From contig NZ_WOYP01000086.1 in the NCBI RefSeq assembly GCF_011620715.1, forward strand, positions 1 to 52,858: DNA of 52,858 nt, given 5' to 3'. A model generated the notes under the pieces. The model made no database searches. It was not told where the DNA came from and was given only the letters and a program-made list of their open reading frames with translations. Every line of letters starts with the position of its first letter. The first letter of the stretch is position 1. Positions 24,071 through 31,638 of the stretch are shown here, piece by piece. The DNA is from Microbacterium sp. Its GTDB lineage: Bacteria > Actinomycetota > Actinomycetes > Actinomycetales > Microbacteriaceae. The translations under genes and the position numbers were made by a program.

Positions 24071-25330
24071 TCAGGAGCCGATCGTGCCGGCCGAGCGGCC
24101 GAACACCGCGGTGCGGCGCCCGGCGATGGTACCGCGCCCGGCGATGGTGCGGCCAGGGACCTGCGCGACCCGCACCAGCGCCCACACGAGCAGGACGGCC
24201 ACCAGCGCGTTGCGCAGCGTCAGCAGGGCGGCCGGGAGGGCTCTCGCATCGAGCAGGTCCCCGTACGTGAGGGGGTAGATCACCTGGGTGATCACCGCGA
24301 TCGCCAGACCCAGTGCGGCCGGCCGCCACCAGCGATGCCGGTCGATGACCAGTCCGACCACCAGAGGGGCGATGATCCAGGTGACGTACTGCGGCGAGCC
24401 GACCTTGTTGAACAGGATCAGGGCCGCGACCAGGGCCAGAGCGAGCGCCGGGAACAGCCGGACGAAGCTCGCACCGCGCCACGCCTTCCACGCCCCGACA
24501 CTCGCGACGGCGCCGACAGCCAGGATGAGCAGAGGCGTCATCACCGCGGCGACGACCTCCTTGCCGGGCCCCATCACCTCGAAAGTGAGGATGTCGCGGT
24601 CGTAGTAGATGTACGACCCGGGGATGCCGAGCACCGCGCGCCAGAGATACCACGCGCTGATCGGAGCCTCGAGCTGGAGTCCGCGGTCGGTCTGGTCGCC
24701 GATGAAGCCGAACGCGTGGGAGATGCCGCCGGCGGCGAAGATCGCCGCGAGCGTCAGCCCCGAGACCAGTGCAGCGCCGGCCAGCACCGTGAAGCGCCGT
24801 TTGACCGCGATCACGGCGGCGCCGAGCAGCGCCGCCGGCCACACTTTCATCCAGGTGGCGGCGGCGAGCAGGATCGAGCCCAGCCACGGTCGGCCCACCA
24901 GCCACAGGCATCCGGCGACCGCGAGCGGGACGGTGATCCCATCGAGCCGGTACATCCCGACCGGCCCCAGGAGCAGCATGAACGCGAGCCAGAACCACGC
25001 CGCCGCGGTTCGGCCGTTCGATCGCCCGCGCCCCACCAGCATCGCGAAGGCGAGGGCATCGCACAGCGCGATCAGGATCGCCCAGGAGACCTCGTAGCCG
25101 GCGATCCAGGCGAGGACCCGGGCCAGGATCATCGGCACGAGCGCCAGCTGAGGATAGACCCACGTCTCGGTGATCCCGACGACGGTGCGGCCTTCGAGCG
25201 CCCATGACGACCACGGGTCGTAAACGTTGTAGACGTCGCCCATCGGCTGGTTGGGCAGCACGAACCCGAGCACCGCGACCAGGACGTGCACGATCGCGAA
25301 CGCGATCCACAGCACTCCCCGTCTCGACAC
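24071..25330 (-). CDS. GT87-like (DUF2029) membrane glycosyltransferase
   Basis: 419 residues with about ten membrane helices. Features of polyprenol-phosphate-mannose-dependent alpha-mannosyltransferases are an acidic loop after the first helix (NQPMGDVYNVYDPWSSWAL), GITETWVYPQLALVPM, LLAAATWMKVWPAALLGA and GSPQYVTWIIAP. It probably transfers mannose to a lipid glycan on the outer face of the membrane. The start is GTG 25330, with TAGACT six bases upstream. Confidence 0.8.
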   Translation of the reverse strand: MSRRGVLWIAFAIVHVLVAVLGFVLPNQPMGDVYNVYDPWSSWALEGRTVVGITETWVYPQLALVPMILARVLAWIAGYEVSWAILIALCDALAFAMLVGRGRSNGRTAAAWFWLAFMLLLGPVGMYRLDGITVPLAVAGCLWLVGRPWLGSILLAAATWMKVWPAALLGAAVIAVKRRFTVLAGAALVSGLTLAAIFAAGGISHAFGFIGDQTDRGLQLEAPISAWYLWRAVLGIPGSYIYYDRDILTFEVMGPGKEVVAAVMTPLLILAVGAVASVGAWKAWRGASFVRLFPALALALVAALILFNKVGSPQYVTWIIAPLVVGLVIDRHRWWRPAALGLAIAVITQVIYPLTYGDLLDARALPAALLTLRNALVAVLLVWALVRVAQVPGRTIAGRGTIAGRRTAVFGRSAGTIGS

Positions 25331-25336
25331 CCGTCG

Positions 25337-25342
25337 AGTCTA
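25337..25342 (-). promoter_or_regulatory. -10 element (TAGACT) of the leaderless glycosyltransferase gene
   Basis: TAGACT, then CGACGG, then GTG 25330. Confidence 0.5.
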
Positions 25343-25413
25343 GGGGCCGCGCGCAGCGCGCCCGGGGCGGAGGGGGCCTGCGGCTTCGAGACCGGTCTCG
25401 CGTCTTCGGGAGC

Positions 25414-26247
25414 TCAGTGGGTCCAGACCGCCTCAGCGACCGCACGCGGAAGCGCCGCGGCCACATCCAGCGCGGTGATCGGGCCGCCGCCCGCACCCAG
25501 ATCGCCGGCCGCCAGGCTCGCCGCGCGGCCGTGCAGCCATACTCCTGTCGCTGCGAGCGGCCCGAGATCGTCGGCGGATGCACCCCCCACAACGACGGCC
25601 CCGATGGCCCCGGCCAGCACATCACCGGTTCCGGCCGTGGCCAGCCACGGCGTTCCTGCCGACACCGAAGTCACCCACCCGGTCGGCGACGCGACGATGG
25701 TGACCGACCCCTTGAGCACCACGGTCGCGCCCAGCGCTGCGGCCGTCTCGAGAGCGGATGCCGCGCGCTCGGCATCCGTCATCGGCGAGCTCGCTGCGAG
25801 CCCGAGCAGCGCACGCAGTCGAGCGTGCTCGCGTCGGTGCGGAGTCACGATCCGTGGGGCGGCGGCGCGCAGGGCGAGATCGAGCGCTCCGGCATCGACC
25901 ACGACCGGCAGCTCACCCGTGAGGATGCGGCGCAGCACCTCGGTGTCGGCATCCGATCGGTCTGCCGCGTCCGTTCCCGACCCGATCAGCCACCCCTGCA
26001 CGCGCCCGTCTACGGTGACGGTCTCGGGCCGCCGCTGCAGCACGAGAGAGGTGGGCAGCGAGGGTCCGAGGTAGCGCACCATGCCGAGCCCGGTGCGCCA
26101 CGCGGCCTCGACGCCGAGCACCGCCGCGCCCGGGTACTGGTCCGACCCGGTGCGCACGCCCAGCACTCCGCGGGAATACTTGTCGTCTGCGGCGGTTGGC
26201 CCCCGGAGGACGCGCGCGGCGTCCTGCCCCGTCCATGAGCCGATCAT
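25414..26247 (-). CDS. nnrD: ADP-dependent NAD(P)H-hydrate dehydratase
   Basis: 277 residues. It repairs damaged NAD(P)HX. The ribokinase-like fold is shown by RGVLGVRTGSDQYPGAAVLG near the N-terminus, VVLKGSVTIVASPTG, and TAGTGDVLAGAIGAVV with the catalytic Asp. Only the dehydratase domain is present; no YjeF epimerase domain is fused. ATG 26247 has TAGTGT six bases upstream. Divergent from the flavin oxidoreductase gene with 31 bp between the starts. Confidence 0.92.
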   Translation of the reverse strand: MIGSWTGQDAARVLRGPTAADDKYSRGVLGVRTGSDQYPGAAVLGVEAAWRTGLGMVRYLGPSLPTSLVLQRRPETVTVDGRVQGWLIGSGTDAADRSDADTEVLRRILTGELPVVVDAGALDLALRAAAPRIVTPHRREHARLRALLGLAASSPMTDAERAASALETAAALGATVVLKGSVTIVASPTGWVTSVSAGTPWLATAGTGDVLAGAIGAVVVGGASADDLGPLAATGVWLHGRAASLAAGDLGAGGGPITALDVAAALPRAVAEAVWTH

Positions 26248-26253
26248 GGCGTC

Positions 26254-26259
26254 ACACTA
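26254..26259 (-). promoter_or_regulatory. -10 element (TAGTGT) of leaderless nnrD
   Basis: TAGTGT, then GACGCC, then ATG 26247. It lies inside the leader of the divergent gene. Confidence 0.5.
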
Positions 26260-26278
26260 CCCGCGCTGGAGCCGATCG

Positions 26279-27346
26279 ATGAGCATTCTGTTCTCCCCCC
26301 TGACCCTGCGCGGGCTGACCGCCCGCAACCGCCTCTGGGTGGCGCCGATGTGCCAGTACAGCGCGGCGGACGGGATCCCGCAGGAGTGGCACCACATGCA
26401 TCTCGCGCAGTTCGCCTCGGGCGGCGCCGGCATCGTGATGGCGGAGGCGACCGCGGTCTCGGCGGAGGCACGGATCTCGCCCGAAGACACCGGACTGTGG
26501 AACGACGCGCAGCGCGACGCATGGGCGCCGATCGTCGCGGCGATCCGGGAGCGCGGTGCGCTCGCCGGGGTGCAGCTGGCCCACGCGGGACGCAAGGCCT
26601 CGACGTGGTCTCCGTTCTCCGGACACCGCGGGTCGGTTCCGCCGGATCAAGGCGGCTGGGGCACGGTCGCCCCGTCAGCGGTCGCCTACGACGGCTTCGC
26701 CGAGCCGGTCGAACTGGGTGCCGCGGCGATCGACGCGATCGTGCGCGACTTCGCCGCGGCAGCAGTGCGGGCGGTCCAGGCCGGGTTCCAGGTGATCGAA
26801 ATCCACGCCGCCCACGGCTATCTGCTGCACCAGTTCCTCTCGCCGCTGTCGAACCTCCGCAGCGACGACTACGGCGGCTCGCTCGAGAACCGCGCGCGTT
26901 TGCTGCTGCGCATCGTGGACGCCGTTCGGGATGCTGCACCCGACGCGGCGCTGTTCGTCCGGTTCTCGGCATCCGACTGGGCTGACGGCGGCTGGGACGT
27001 CGAAGAGACCGCAACGGTCGCGCGGTGGGCGGCCGAGCGCGGAGCTGACTTCTTCGACATCTCCAGCGGCGGGCTCGTCGCCCACCAGCGCATCGTCACC
27101 GGTCCCGGCTATCAGGTCGGCTTCGCCGCCGAGGTGCGCCGGCGCGCCGACGTGCTGGTGAGCGCCGTCGGCCAGATCACCGAGGCGTCACAGGCCGAGC
27201 AGCTGCTCGCCGCCGGCGACGCGGACGCGGTGATGGCCGCCCGGGAGTGGCTGCGCGACCCGCACTTCGCGCTTCGCGCCGCGTCGGAGCTCGGCGCGGA
27301 CATCGATTACTGGCCGAAGCAGTACCTGCGCGCCCGCCTCGCCTGA
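26279..27346 (+). CDS. NADH:flavin oxidoreductase, Old Yellow Enzyme (YqjM-like)
   Basis: 355 residues, an FMN TIM barrel. Marks: LRGLTARNRLWVAPMCQYSA (thermophilic-like OYE start with the Cys-Tyr pair), GVQLAHAGRKAS, EIHAAHGYLLHQFLSPLSN with the His-His substrate ligands, and SLENRARLLLRIVDAVRD. It reduces activated C=C bonds; the physiological substrate is unknown. GGAG lies 7 bases before ATG 26279. Its stop codon is inside the bidirectional terminator hairpin. Confidence 0.92.
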   Translation: MSILFSPLTLRGLTARNRLWVAPMCQYSAADGIPQEWHHMHLAQFASGGAGIVMAEATAVSAEARISPEDTGLWNDAQRDAWAPIVAAIRERGALAGVQLAHAGRKASTWSPFSGHRGSVPPDQGGWGTVAPSAVAYDGFAEPVELGAAAIDAIVRDFAAAAVRAVQAGFQVIEIHAAHGYLLHQFLSPLSNLRSDDYGGSLENRARLLLRIVDAVRDAAPDAALFVRFSASDWADGGWDVEETATVARWAAERGADFFDISSGGLVAHQRIVTGPGYQVGFAAEVRRRADVLVSAVGQITEASQAEQLLAAGDADAVMAAREWLRDPHFALRAASELGADIDYWPKQYLRARLA

Positions 27347-27367
27347 GCCGGCGGCTCAGGCGAGGCG
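27335..27367. terminator. bidirectional hairpin between convergent genes
   Basis: A perfect 16-bp inverted repeat (left arm 27335-27350, right arm 27352-27367) spans the stop of the Old Yellow Enzyme gene. It would stop transcripts coming from both sides. Confidence 0.7.
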
Positions 27368-27405
27368 GCGACTCAGGCGAGGCGGCGACTCAGGCGAGGC
27401 GGCGG
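27355..27405. repeat. 17-bp tandem repeat, three copies
   Basis: Units at 27355-27371, 27372-27388 and 27389-27405 (CTCAGGCGAGGCGGCGA, the last with one change) overlap the right arm of the hairpin and the last codons of the CNNM-type gene. Each unit carries a copy of its final Arg-Leu-Ala-stop codons. Confidence 0.9.
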
Positions 27406-28445
27406 GTAGCGTCCTGCACCTCGCCGATGAGCTCCTCGATGATGTCCTCGAGGAAGAGCACCCCGGTCGTCTCGCCGTTCTCGTCGCGCACCCGCGCGAG
27501 GTGACGGCCGGCGCGGCGCATGAGCGCGAGCGCTTCCTCGAGGTCGGTGCTCTCCAGAACCGGCACCATCTGATGGATCCGCTTACCCGGGATCGGCCGC
27601 ACGACATCGGTTGCGGCATCCGGACCCTCGGCCGCGCGCAGGATGTCCTTGAGATGGACGTAGCCGAGCGGCGTGCCCTCGGCATCCACGATCACATACC
27701 GCGAGAAGCCGTATCGGGCGACCGCGCGTTCGATCTCGGCCGGCGTGACCGACTCGGGAAGGGTGACGAGCTGCGTCAGCGGCACCGCGATGTCGCTCGC
27801 CTTCTTGTCGGTGAACTCGAGCGCGGCCGAGACCGTTCCGGCGGCGTCGTCGAGGATGCCCTCGATGCGCGACTGGTTGACGATCGTCGTGACCTCTTCG
27901 AGCGTGAACGTCGAAGCGGCCTCGTCCTTCGGCTCGACGCCGGACAGGCGCACCGCGTGGTTGGCGATCCAGTTCAAGGTCACGATCACCGGGTGGAACA
28001 GGCGCGATACCCAGACCAGCGGCGTCGCGAGCATGAGCACCGCGCGGTCGGGCACCGAGAACGCGAGGTTCTTCGGCACCATCTCGCCGAACACGACGTG
28101 CAGGTACGAGACCAGCAGCAGCGCCACGAGGAACGCGATCACATCGACCGCGCCCTCGGTGAGATCGGTCAGACCGAGGGGCCCTGCGAGCAGGTGATGG
28201 ATCGCCGGCTCGGAGACGTTCAGGATCAGCAGCGAGCAGATCGTGATGCCCAGCTGGCTCGTTGCCAGCATGAGGGTCGCATGCTCCATGGCGTACAGCG
28301 CGGTCTTGGCCGCGCGCGACCCCTTCTCGGCGAGCGGCTCGATCTGCGACCGGCGCGCGGAGATGACGGCGAACTCGGCGCCGACGAAGAAGGCGTTGAA
28401 GGCCAGCAGCACGACCAGCCAGGCGATTCCGGCCCAATCGCTCAC
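27390..28445 (-). CDS. CNNM/CorC-type (hemolysin family) CBS-domain transporter, second copy
   Basis: 351 residues. An N-terminal DUF21/CNNM membrane domain (three to four helices, FVGAEFAVISARRSQIEPLAEKGS) is followed by a CBS pair (about residues 215-330). It lacks the C-terminal CorC_HlyC domain that the upstream paralogue has. The family is implicated in magnesium or cobalt export and resistance. The GTG start overlaps the stop of the paralogue by 4 bp, so the two are co-translated and may form a heteromer. Confidence 0.88.
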   Translation of the reverse strand: MSDWAGIAWLVVLLAFNAFFVGAEFAVISARRSQIEPLAEKGSRAAKTALYAMEHATLMLATSQLGITICSLLILNVSEPAIHHLLAGPLGLTDLTEGAVDVIAFLVALLLVSYLHVVFGEMVPKNLAFSVPDRAVLMLATPLVWVSRLFHPVIVTLNWIANHAVRLSGVEPKDEAASTFTLEEVTTIVNQSRIEGILDDAAGTVSAALEFTDKKASDIAVPLTQLVTLPESVTPAEIERAVARYGFSRYVIVDAEGTPLGYVHLKDILRAAEGPDAATDVVRPIPGKRIHQMVPVLESTDLEEALALMRRAGRHLARVRDENGETTGVLFLEDIIEELIGEVQDATRRLA

Positions 28446-29770
28446 GACCGGTCACCCCCGTCGGTCTGTGCGCCTTCCGGCATCGGCGTAGGCGTGAACC
28501 GCACGCGGTCCACCCGGCGCCCGTCCATGCGCTGCACATCGAGCGTGCCGTCTTCGATGTGGAGCGCGTCGCCGACCGCCGGGATGCGTTCCAGCACGCT
28601 CATGATGTAGCCGCCGACCGTGTCGTACACGTCGCCCTCGGGGATGCGGATGCCGGTGCGATCGAGCACCTCATCGGGTCGGAGGTCGCCCGGGAACGTG
28701 AGCGAGCCTTCGGTGCGGACGATGCCCGCACTGCGGCGGTCGTGCTCGTCGAGCACCTCGCCCACGATCTCCTCCACGAGATCCTCGAGTGTGACGACGC
28801 CGGCGGTGCCACCGTACTCGTCGACGACGATGGCCATCTGGTAGCCCCGTGCGCGCAGCTCGGAGACGAGCGTGTCGAGGTGCACGGCCTCGGGCACGCG
28901 CAGCGGCTCGGTCGCCAGCGCGGCGGCGGGCACGTCGGACCGGCGTTCGCGCGGGACGCCGACGGCCGCCTTGAGGTGGACGATGCCGACGATGTCGTCC
29001 ATCGAGTCCTCGTAGACGGGGAAGCGACTGTGGCCGGTGCGCCGCGCGAGCTGGATCACGTCGTCGGCCGAGTCGCCGACGGCGAGCGCATGGAGGCTGG
29101 GCCGAGGCGTCATGACATCGGCCGCGCTGAGCCGCGCGAAGGTCAGGCTGCGGTCCAGCAGCGATGCGGTGCCCTCCTCGAGCACCCCGGCCAGCGCCGA
29201 GCGGCGGACCAGGCTGGAGAGCTCCTCGGCGGTGCGCGCGCCGGAGAGCTCTTCCTTCGGCTCGATGCCGATCAGCCGAAGCACGCCGTTCGCGCTGCCG
29301 TTGAGCACGGAGACCGCCGGGCGGAAGACCATGGTGAAGCCGACCTGGAACGGCATGACGAGCTTCGCGGTCTGCCGCGGAACGGCCAGCGCGAAGTTCT
29401 TCGGGATCAGCTCGCCGAGGATCATCGACAGGATCGTGGCGAACGTCACCGCGACGATGACCGCCACCGGCGAGGCGACGCTGTCGGGCCACCCCCACGC
29501 CGTGAAGACGGGGCGAAGGAGGTCGGAGATCGCCGGCTCCATCGCGTAACCGGTGAGCAGTGTCGTCAGCGTGATACCGAGCTGCGCGCTCGAGAGGTGC
29601 GTCGAGGTGATCCGCAGCGCGTTGATGGTCAGCGAAAGCCGGGATTCACCGGCGTCGCGACGCGCTTCGAGATCCGCGCGATCCAGGTTGACGAGCGCGA
29701 ACTCGCTCGCCACGAACAGGCCGGTTCCGACCGTGAGCACAAGCCCCACGCCCAGCATGATGAACTCCAT
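28442..29770 (-). CDS. CNNM/CorC-type (hemolysin family) CBS-domain transporter, first copy
   Basis: 442 residues from ATG 29770; GTG 29773 would add one residue. The order is a CNNM membrane domain ([38 protein letters not shown]), a CBS pair ([12 protein letters not shown], then [30 protein letters not shown]), and a CorC_HlyC domain ([20 protein letters not shown]...). It is likely a divalent-cation transporter component. A 14-bp palindrome CCCGCCATGGCGGG lies at 29783-29796 just upstream and could shape the leader or bind a regulator. Confidence 0.9.
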   Translation of the reverse strand: MEFIMLGVGLVLTVGTGLFVASEFALVNLDRADLEARRDAGESRLSLTINALRITSTHLSSAQLGITLTTLLTGYAMEPAISDLLRPVFTAWGWPDSVASPVAVIVAVTFATILSMILGELIPKNFALAVPRQTAKLVMPFQVGFTMVFRPAVSVLNGSANGVLRLIGIEPKEELSGARTAEELSSLVRRSALAGVLEEGTASLLDRSLTFARLSAADVMTPRPSLHALAVGDSADDVIQLARRTGHSRFPVYEDSMDDIVGIVHLKAAVGVPRERRSDVPAAALATEPLRVPEAVHLDTLVSELRARGYQMAIVVDEYGGTAGVVTLEDLVEEIVGEVLDEHDRRSAGIVRTEGSLTFPGDLRPDEVLDRTGIRIPEGDVYDTVGGYIMSVLERIPAVGDALHIEDGTLDVQRMDGRRVDRVRFTPTPMPEGAQTDGGDRS

Positions 29771-29782
29771 CACGCATCACCC

Positions 29783-29796
29783 CCCGCCATGGCGGG
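29783..29796 (-). promoter_or_regulatory. 14-bp palindrome in the leader of the CNNM operon
   Basis: CCCGCCATGGCGGG is self-complementary and lies about 13 bases before the start codon, overlapping where a ribosome would load. Possible attenuator or operator; function unproven. Confidence 0.3.
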
Positions 29797-29921
29797 TGCG
29801 GGTCGATGGGGCGAGGGTCTGCAACTGGGGGGGTCGTCCATTGTGCCGACAAGTCTACGGGCCTCGGCGCCCGAAGCCTTCGTGATCCCGGCGCCGCCGG
29901 ACCGGACCTCGACGCGGCAGT

Positions 29922-29959
29922 TTCCTGCGAGCGCGCCGTCTTCCTGCGAGCGCGCCGTC
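29922..29959. repeat. 19-bp direct tandem duplication
   Basis: TTCCTGCGAGCGCGCCGTC occurs twice back to back in the 237-bp gap between the CNNM operon and guaB1. I see no gene in this gap. Confidence 0.9.
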
Positions 29960-30009
29960 GCGATCCGCAGCGGTCGCAGGGATCTGCAGCACTCGGCGAA
30001 CGACCGGGA

Positions 30010-31467
30010 CTACCAGCTGACAGGGAGCGCCTTACCCTCTTCGTACCCGGCCGCGGACTGCAGGCCCACTCGGGCTCGGTCGTGGAACTCGGCGACCGAG
30101 GAGGCGCCGGCGTACGTGAACGAGGACCGCACGCCCGAGGTGATCATGTCGATCAGGTCCTCCAGGCCCGGGCGCAGCGGGTCGAGGTAGATCCTCGAGG
30201 ACGAGATCCCCTCCGCGAACAGCTCCTTGCGCGCCAGCTCGTACGGGTCCAGGCGTCCGAACCGGTCATGCACGGCTTTGGTCGAGGCCATGCCCCACGA
30301 CTCCTTGTACGACAGGCCGGCTCCGTCGACCTGCAGTTCGCCGGGGGCTTCGATCGTCCCCGCGAACCACGAGCCGATCATGACGGATGCCGCACCCGCG
30401 GCGAGCGCGAGTGCGACGTCTCGGGGGTGGCGCACTCCCCCGTCGGCCCAGACGTGGGCGCCCAGCATCCGTGCCGCCTCGGCCGTCTCGAGCACGGCGG
30501 AGAACTGCGGGCGGCCGACCGCCGTCATCATGCGGGTCGTGCACATCGCGCCGGGACCGACGCCGACCTTCAGGATGTCCGCTCCGGAGCGCACCAGGTC
30601 GCTCACGCCCTCGGCGGTGACGATGTTGCCCGCCGCGATCGGGATGCCGAGACCCAGGCCCGAGACGGTGCGCAGTGCCGCCAGCATCCCGTCCTGGTGC
30701 CCATGAGCAGTGTCCAGCACGAGCACGTCCACGCCGGCGGCAGCCAGCGCACGCGCCTTCGAGGCGACGTCTCCGTTGATGCCGACTGCGGCGGCCACGC
30801 TGAGTCGCCCCGATGCGTCGACCGCCGGCCGGTACAGCGTAGAGCGAAGAGCACTTCGCCGAGAGAGCGTGCCGACGACGAAGCCGTGGTGCAGCACGCA
30901 CACCGTCTCGGCGCCGGCGCCGACGATCAGGTCGAAGGCGTGACGCGCGCTCTCGACGTCGTCCGCATCGATCGATGCCGTGCGCCCGCGTGCCAGGTCG
31001 CCCAGGCGCGCGTCGGGCAGGGCGGTGCCGAGCCTCGTGGCGGGCACGACACCGAGGACGCCATCGATGTTGAGGGGCCCAGCCGCCGCATGGGCCACGA
31101 CGATGCCGTGGCCCTCGGTCGCCGGCAGCAGCCGCGCGGCATCCGCCACGGTCGCCTCGGGCGGGAGCACGAGGGGTGTGTCCCAGCGGACCGGCTGGTC
31201 CTTGACCCAGCGGATCGCGGCATCCAGCTCCTGCAGCGGCATGTCCTGCGGCAGCACGCCGAGTCCGCCACGACGCGCGAGAGTCGCGGCCAGGCGGGCC
31301 CCGGTGACCGAGTTCATGTTCGCCGAGACCAGCGGAATGGTCGTGTTCGTGCCGTCGCCGGGCGCCAGGTCGACATCCAGCCGGCTCGTCACCGAAGAGC
31401 GCCGCGGGACGAGGAAGACATCGGAGTACGTCAGGTCGACCTCGGGCTGCTCACCGTAGAACTCCAT
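30010..31467 (-). CDS. guaB1: GuaB1-family IMP dehydrogenase-related protein (probable GMP reductase)
   Basis: 485 residues. An IMPDH/GMPR TIM barrel with inserted CBS pair: DLTYSDVFLVPRRS, PLVSANMNSVTG, VLVLDTAHGHQDGM, the flap cysteine loop KVGVGPGAMCTTRMMTAVGRP, and GADGGVRHPRD-like VWADGGVRHPRDVALALAAGA. This subfamily is distinct from GuaB2, and in mycobacteria GuaB1 has been reported to be a GMP reductase acting in purine salvage. ATG 31467 has TAATCT seven bases upstream and no ribosome-binding site, so it is probably leaderless. Divergent from kgd. Confidence 0.92.
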   Translation of the reverse strand: MEFYGEQPEVDLTYSDVFLVPRRSSVTSRLDVDLAPGDGTNTTIPLVSANMNSVTGARLAATLARRGGLGVLPQDMPLQELDAAIRWVKDQPVRWDTPLVLPPEATVADAARLLPATEGHGIVVAHAAAGPLNIDGVLGVVPATRLGTALPDARLGDLARGRTASIDADDVESARHAFDLIVGAGAETVCVLHHGFVVGTLSRRSALRSTLYRPAVDASGRLSVAAAVGINGDVASKARALAAAGVDVLVLDTAHGHQDGMLAALRTVSGLGLGIPIAAGNIVTAEGVSDLVRSGADILKVGVGPGAMCTTRMMTAVGRPQFSAVLETAEAARMLGAHVWADGGVRHPRDVALALAAGAASVMIGSWFAGTIEAPGELQVDGAGLSYKESWGMASTKAVHDRFGRLDPYELARKELFAEGISSSRIYLDPLRPGLEDLIDMITSGVRSSFTYAGASSVAEFHDRARVGLQSAAGYEEGKALPVSW

Positions 31468-31474
31468 ACCCGAA

Positions 31475-31480
31475 AGATTA
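31475..31480 (-). promoter_or_regulatory. -10 element (TAATCT) of guaB1
   Basis: TAATCT, then seven bases, then ATG 31467. Confidence 0.45.
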
Positions 31481-31638
31481 CTGACTCTTTCGGTACGGAT
31501 GACGATGCGCAATTGCGTTCCGCCCTTCGGCGCCGGGGAAACGGACGCCAGACTGGGTTAGGCTTAACAGCCGTGCGTGAGGGCCATTTAGAGGCTCTGC
31601 ACGCTCCAATCAGTCTTCATGAAAGCGGGCGATCGAGC

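Noticed and set aside
27355..27405. CRISPR-like array
   Set aside because: The 17-bp units are directly adjacent with no spacers, so this is a simple tandem repeat.
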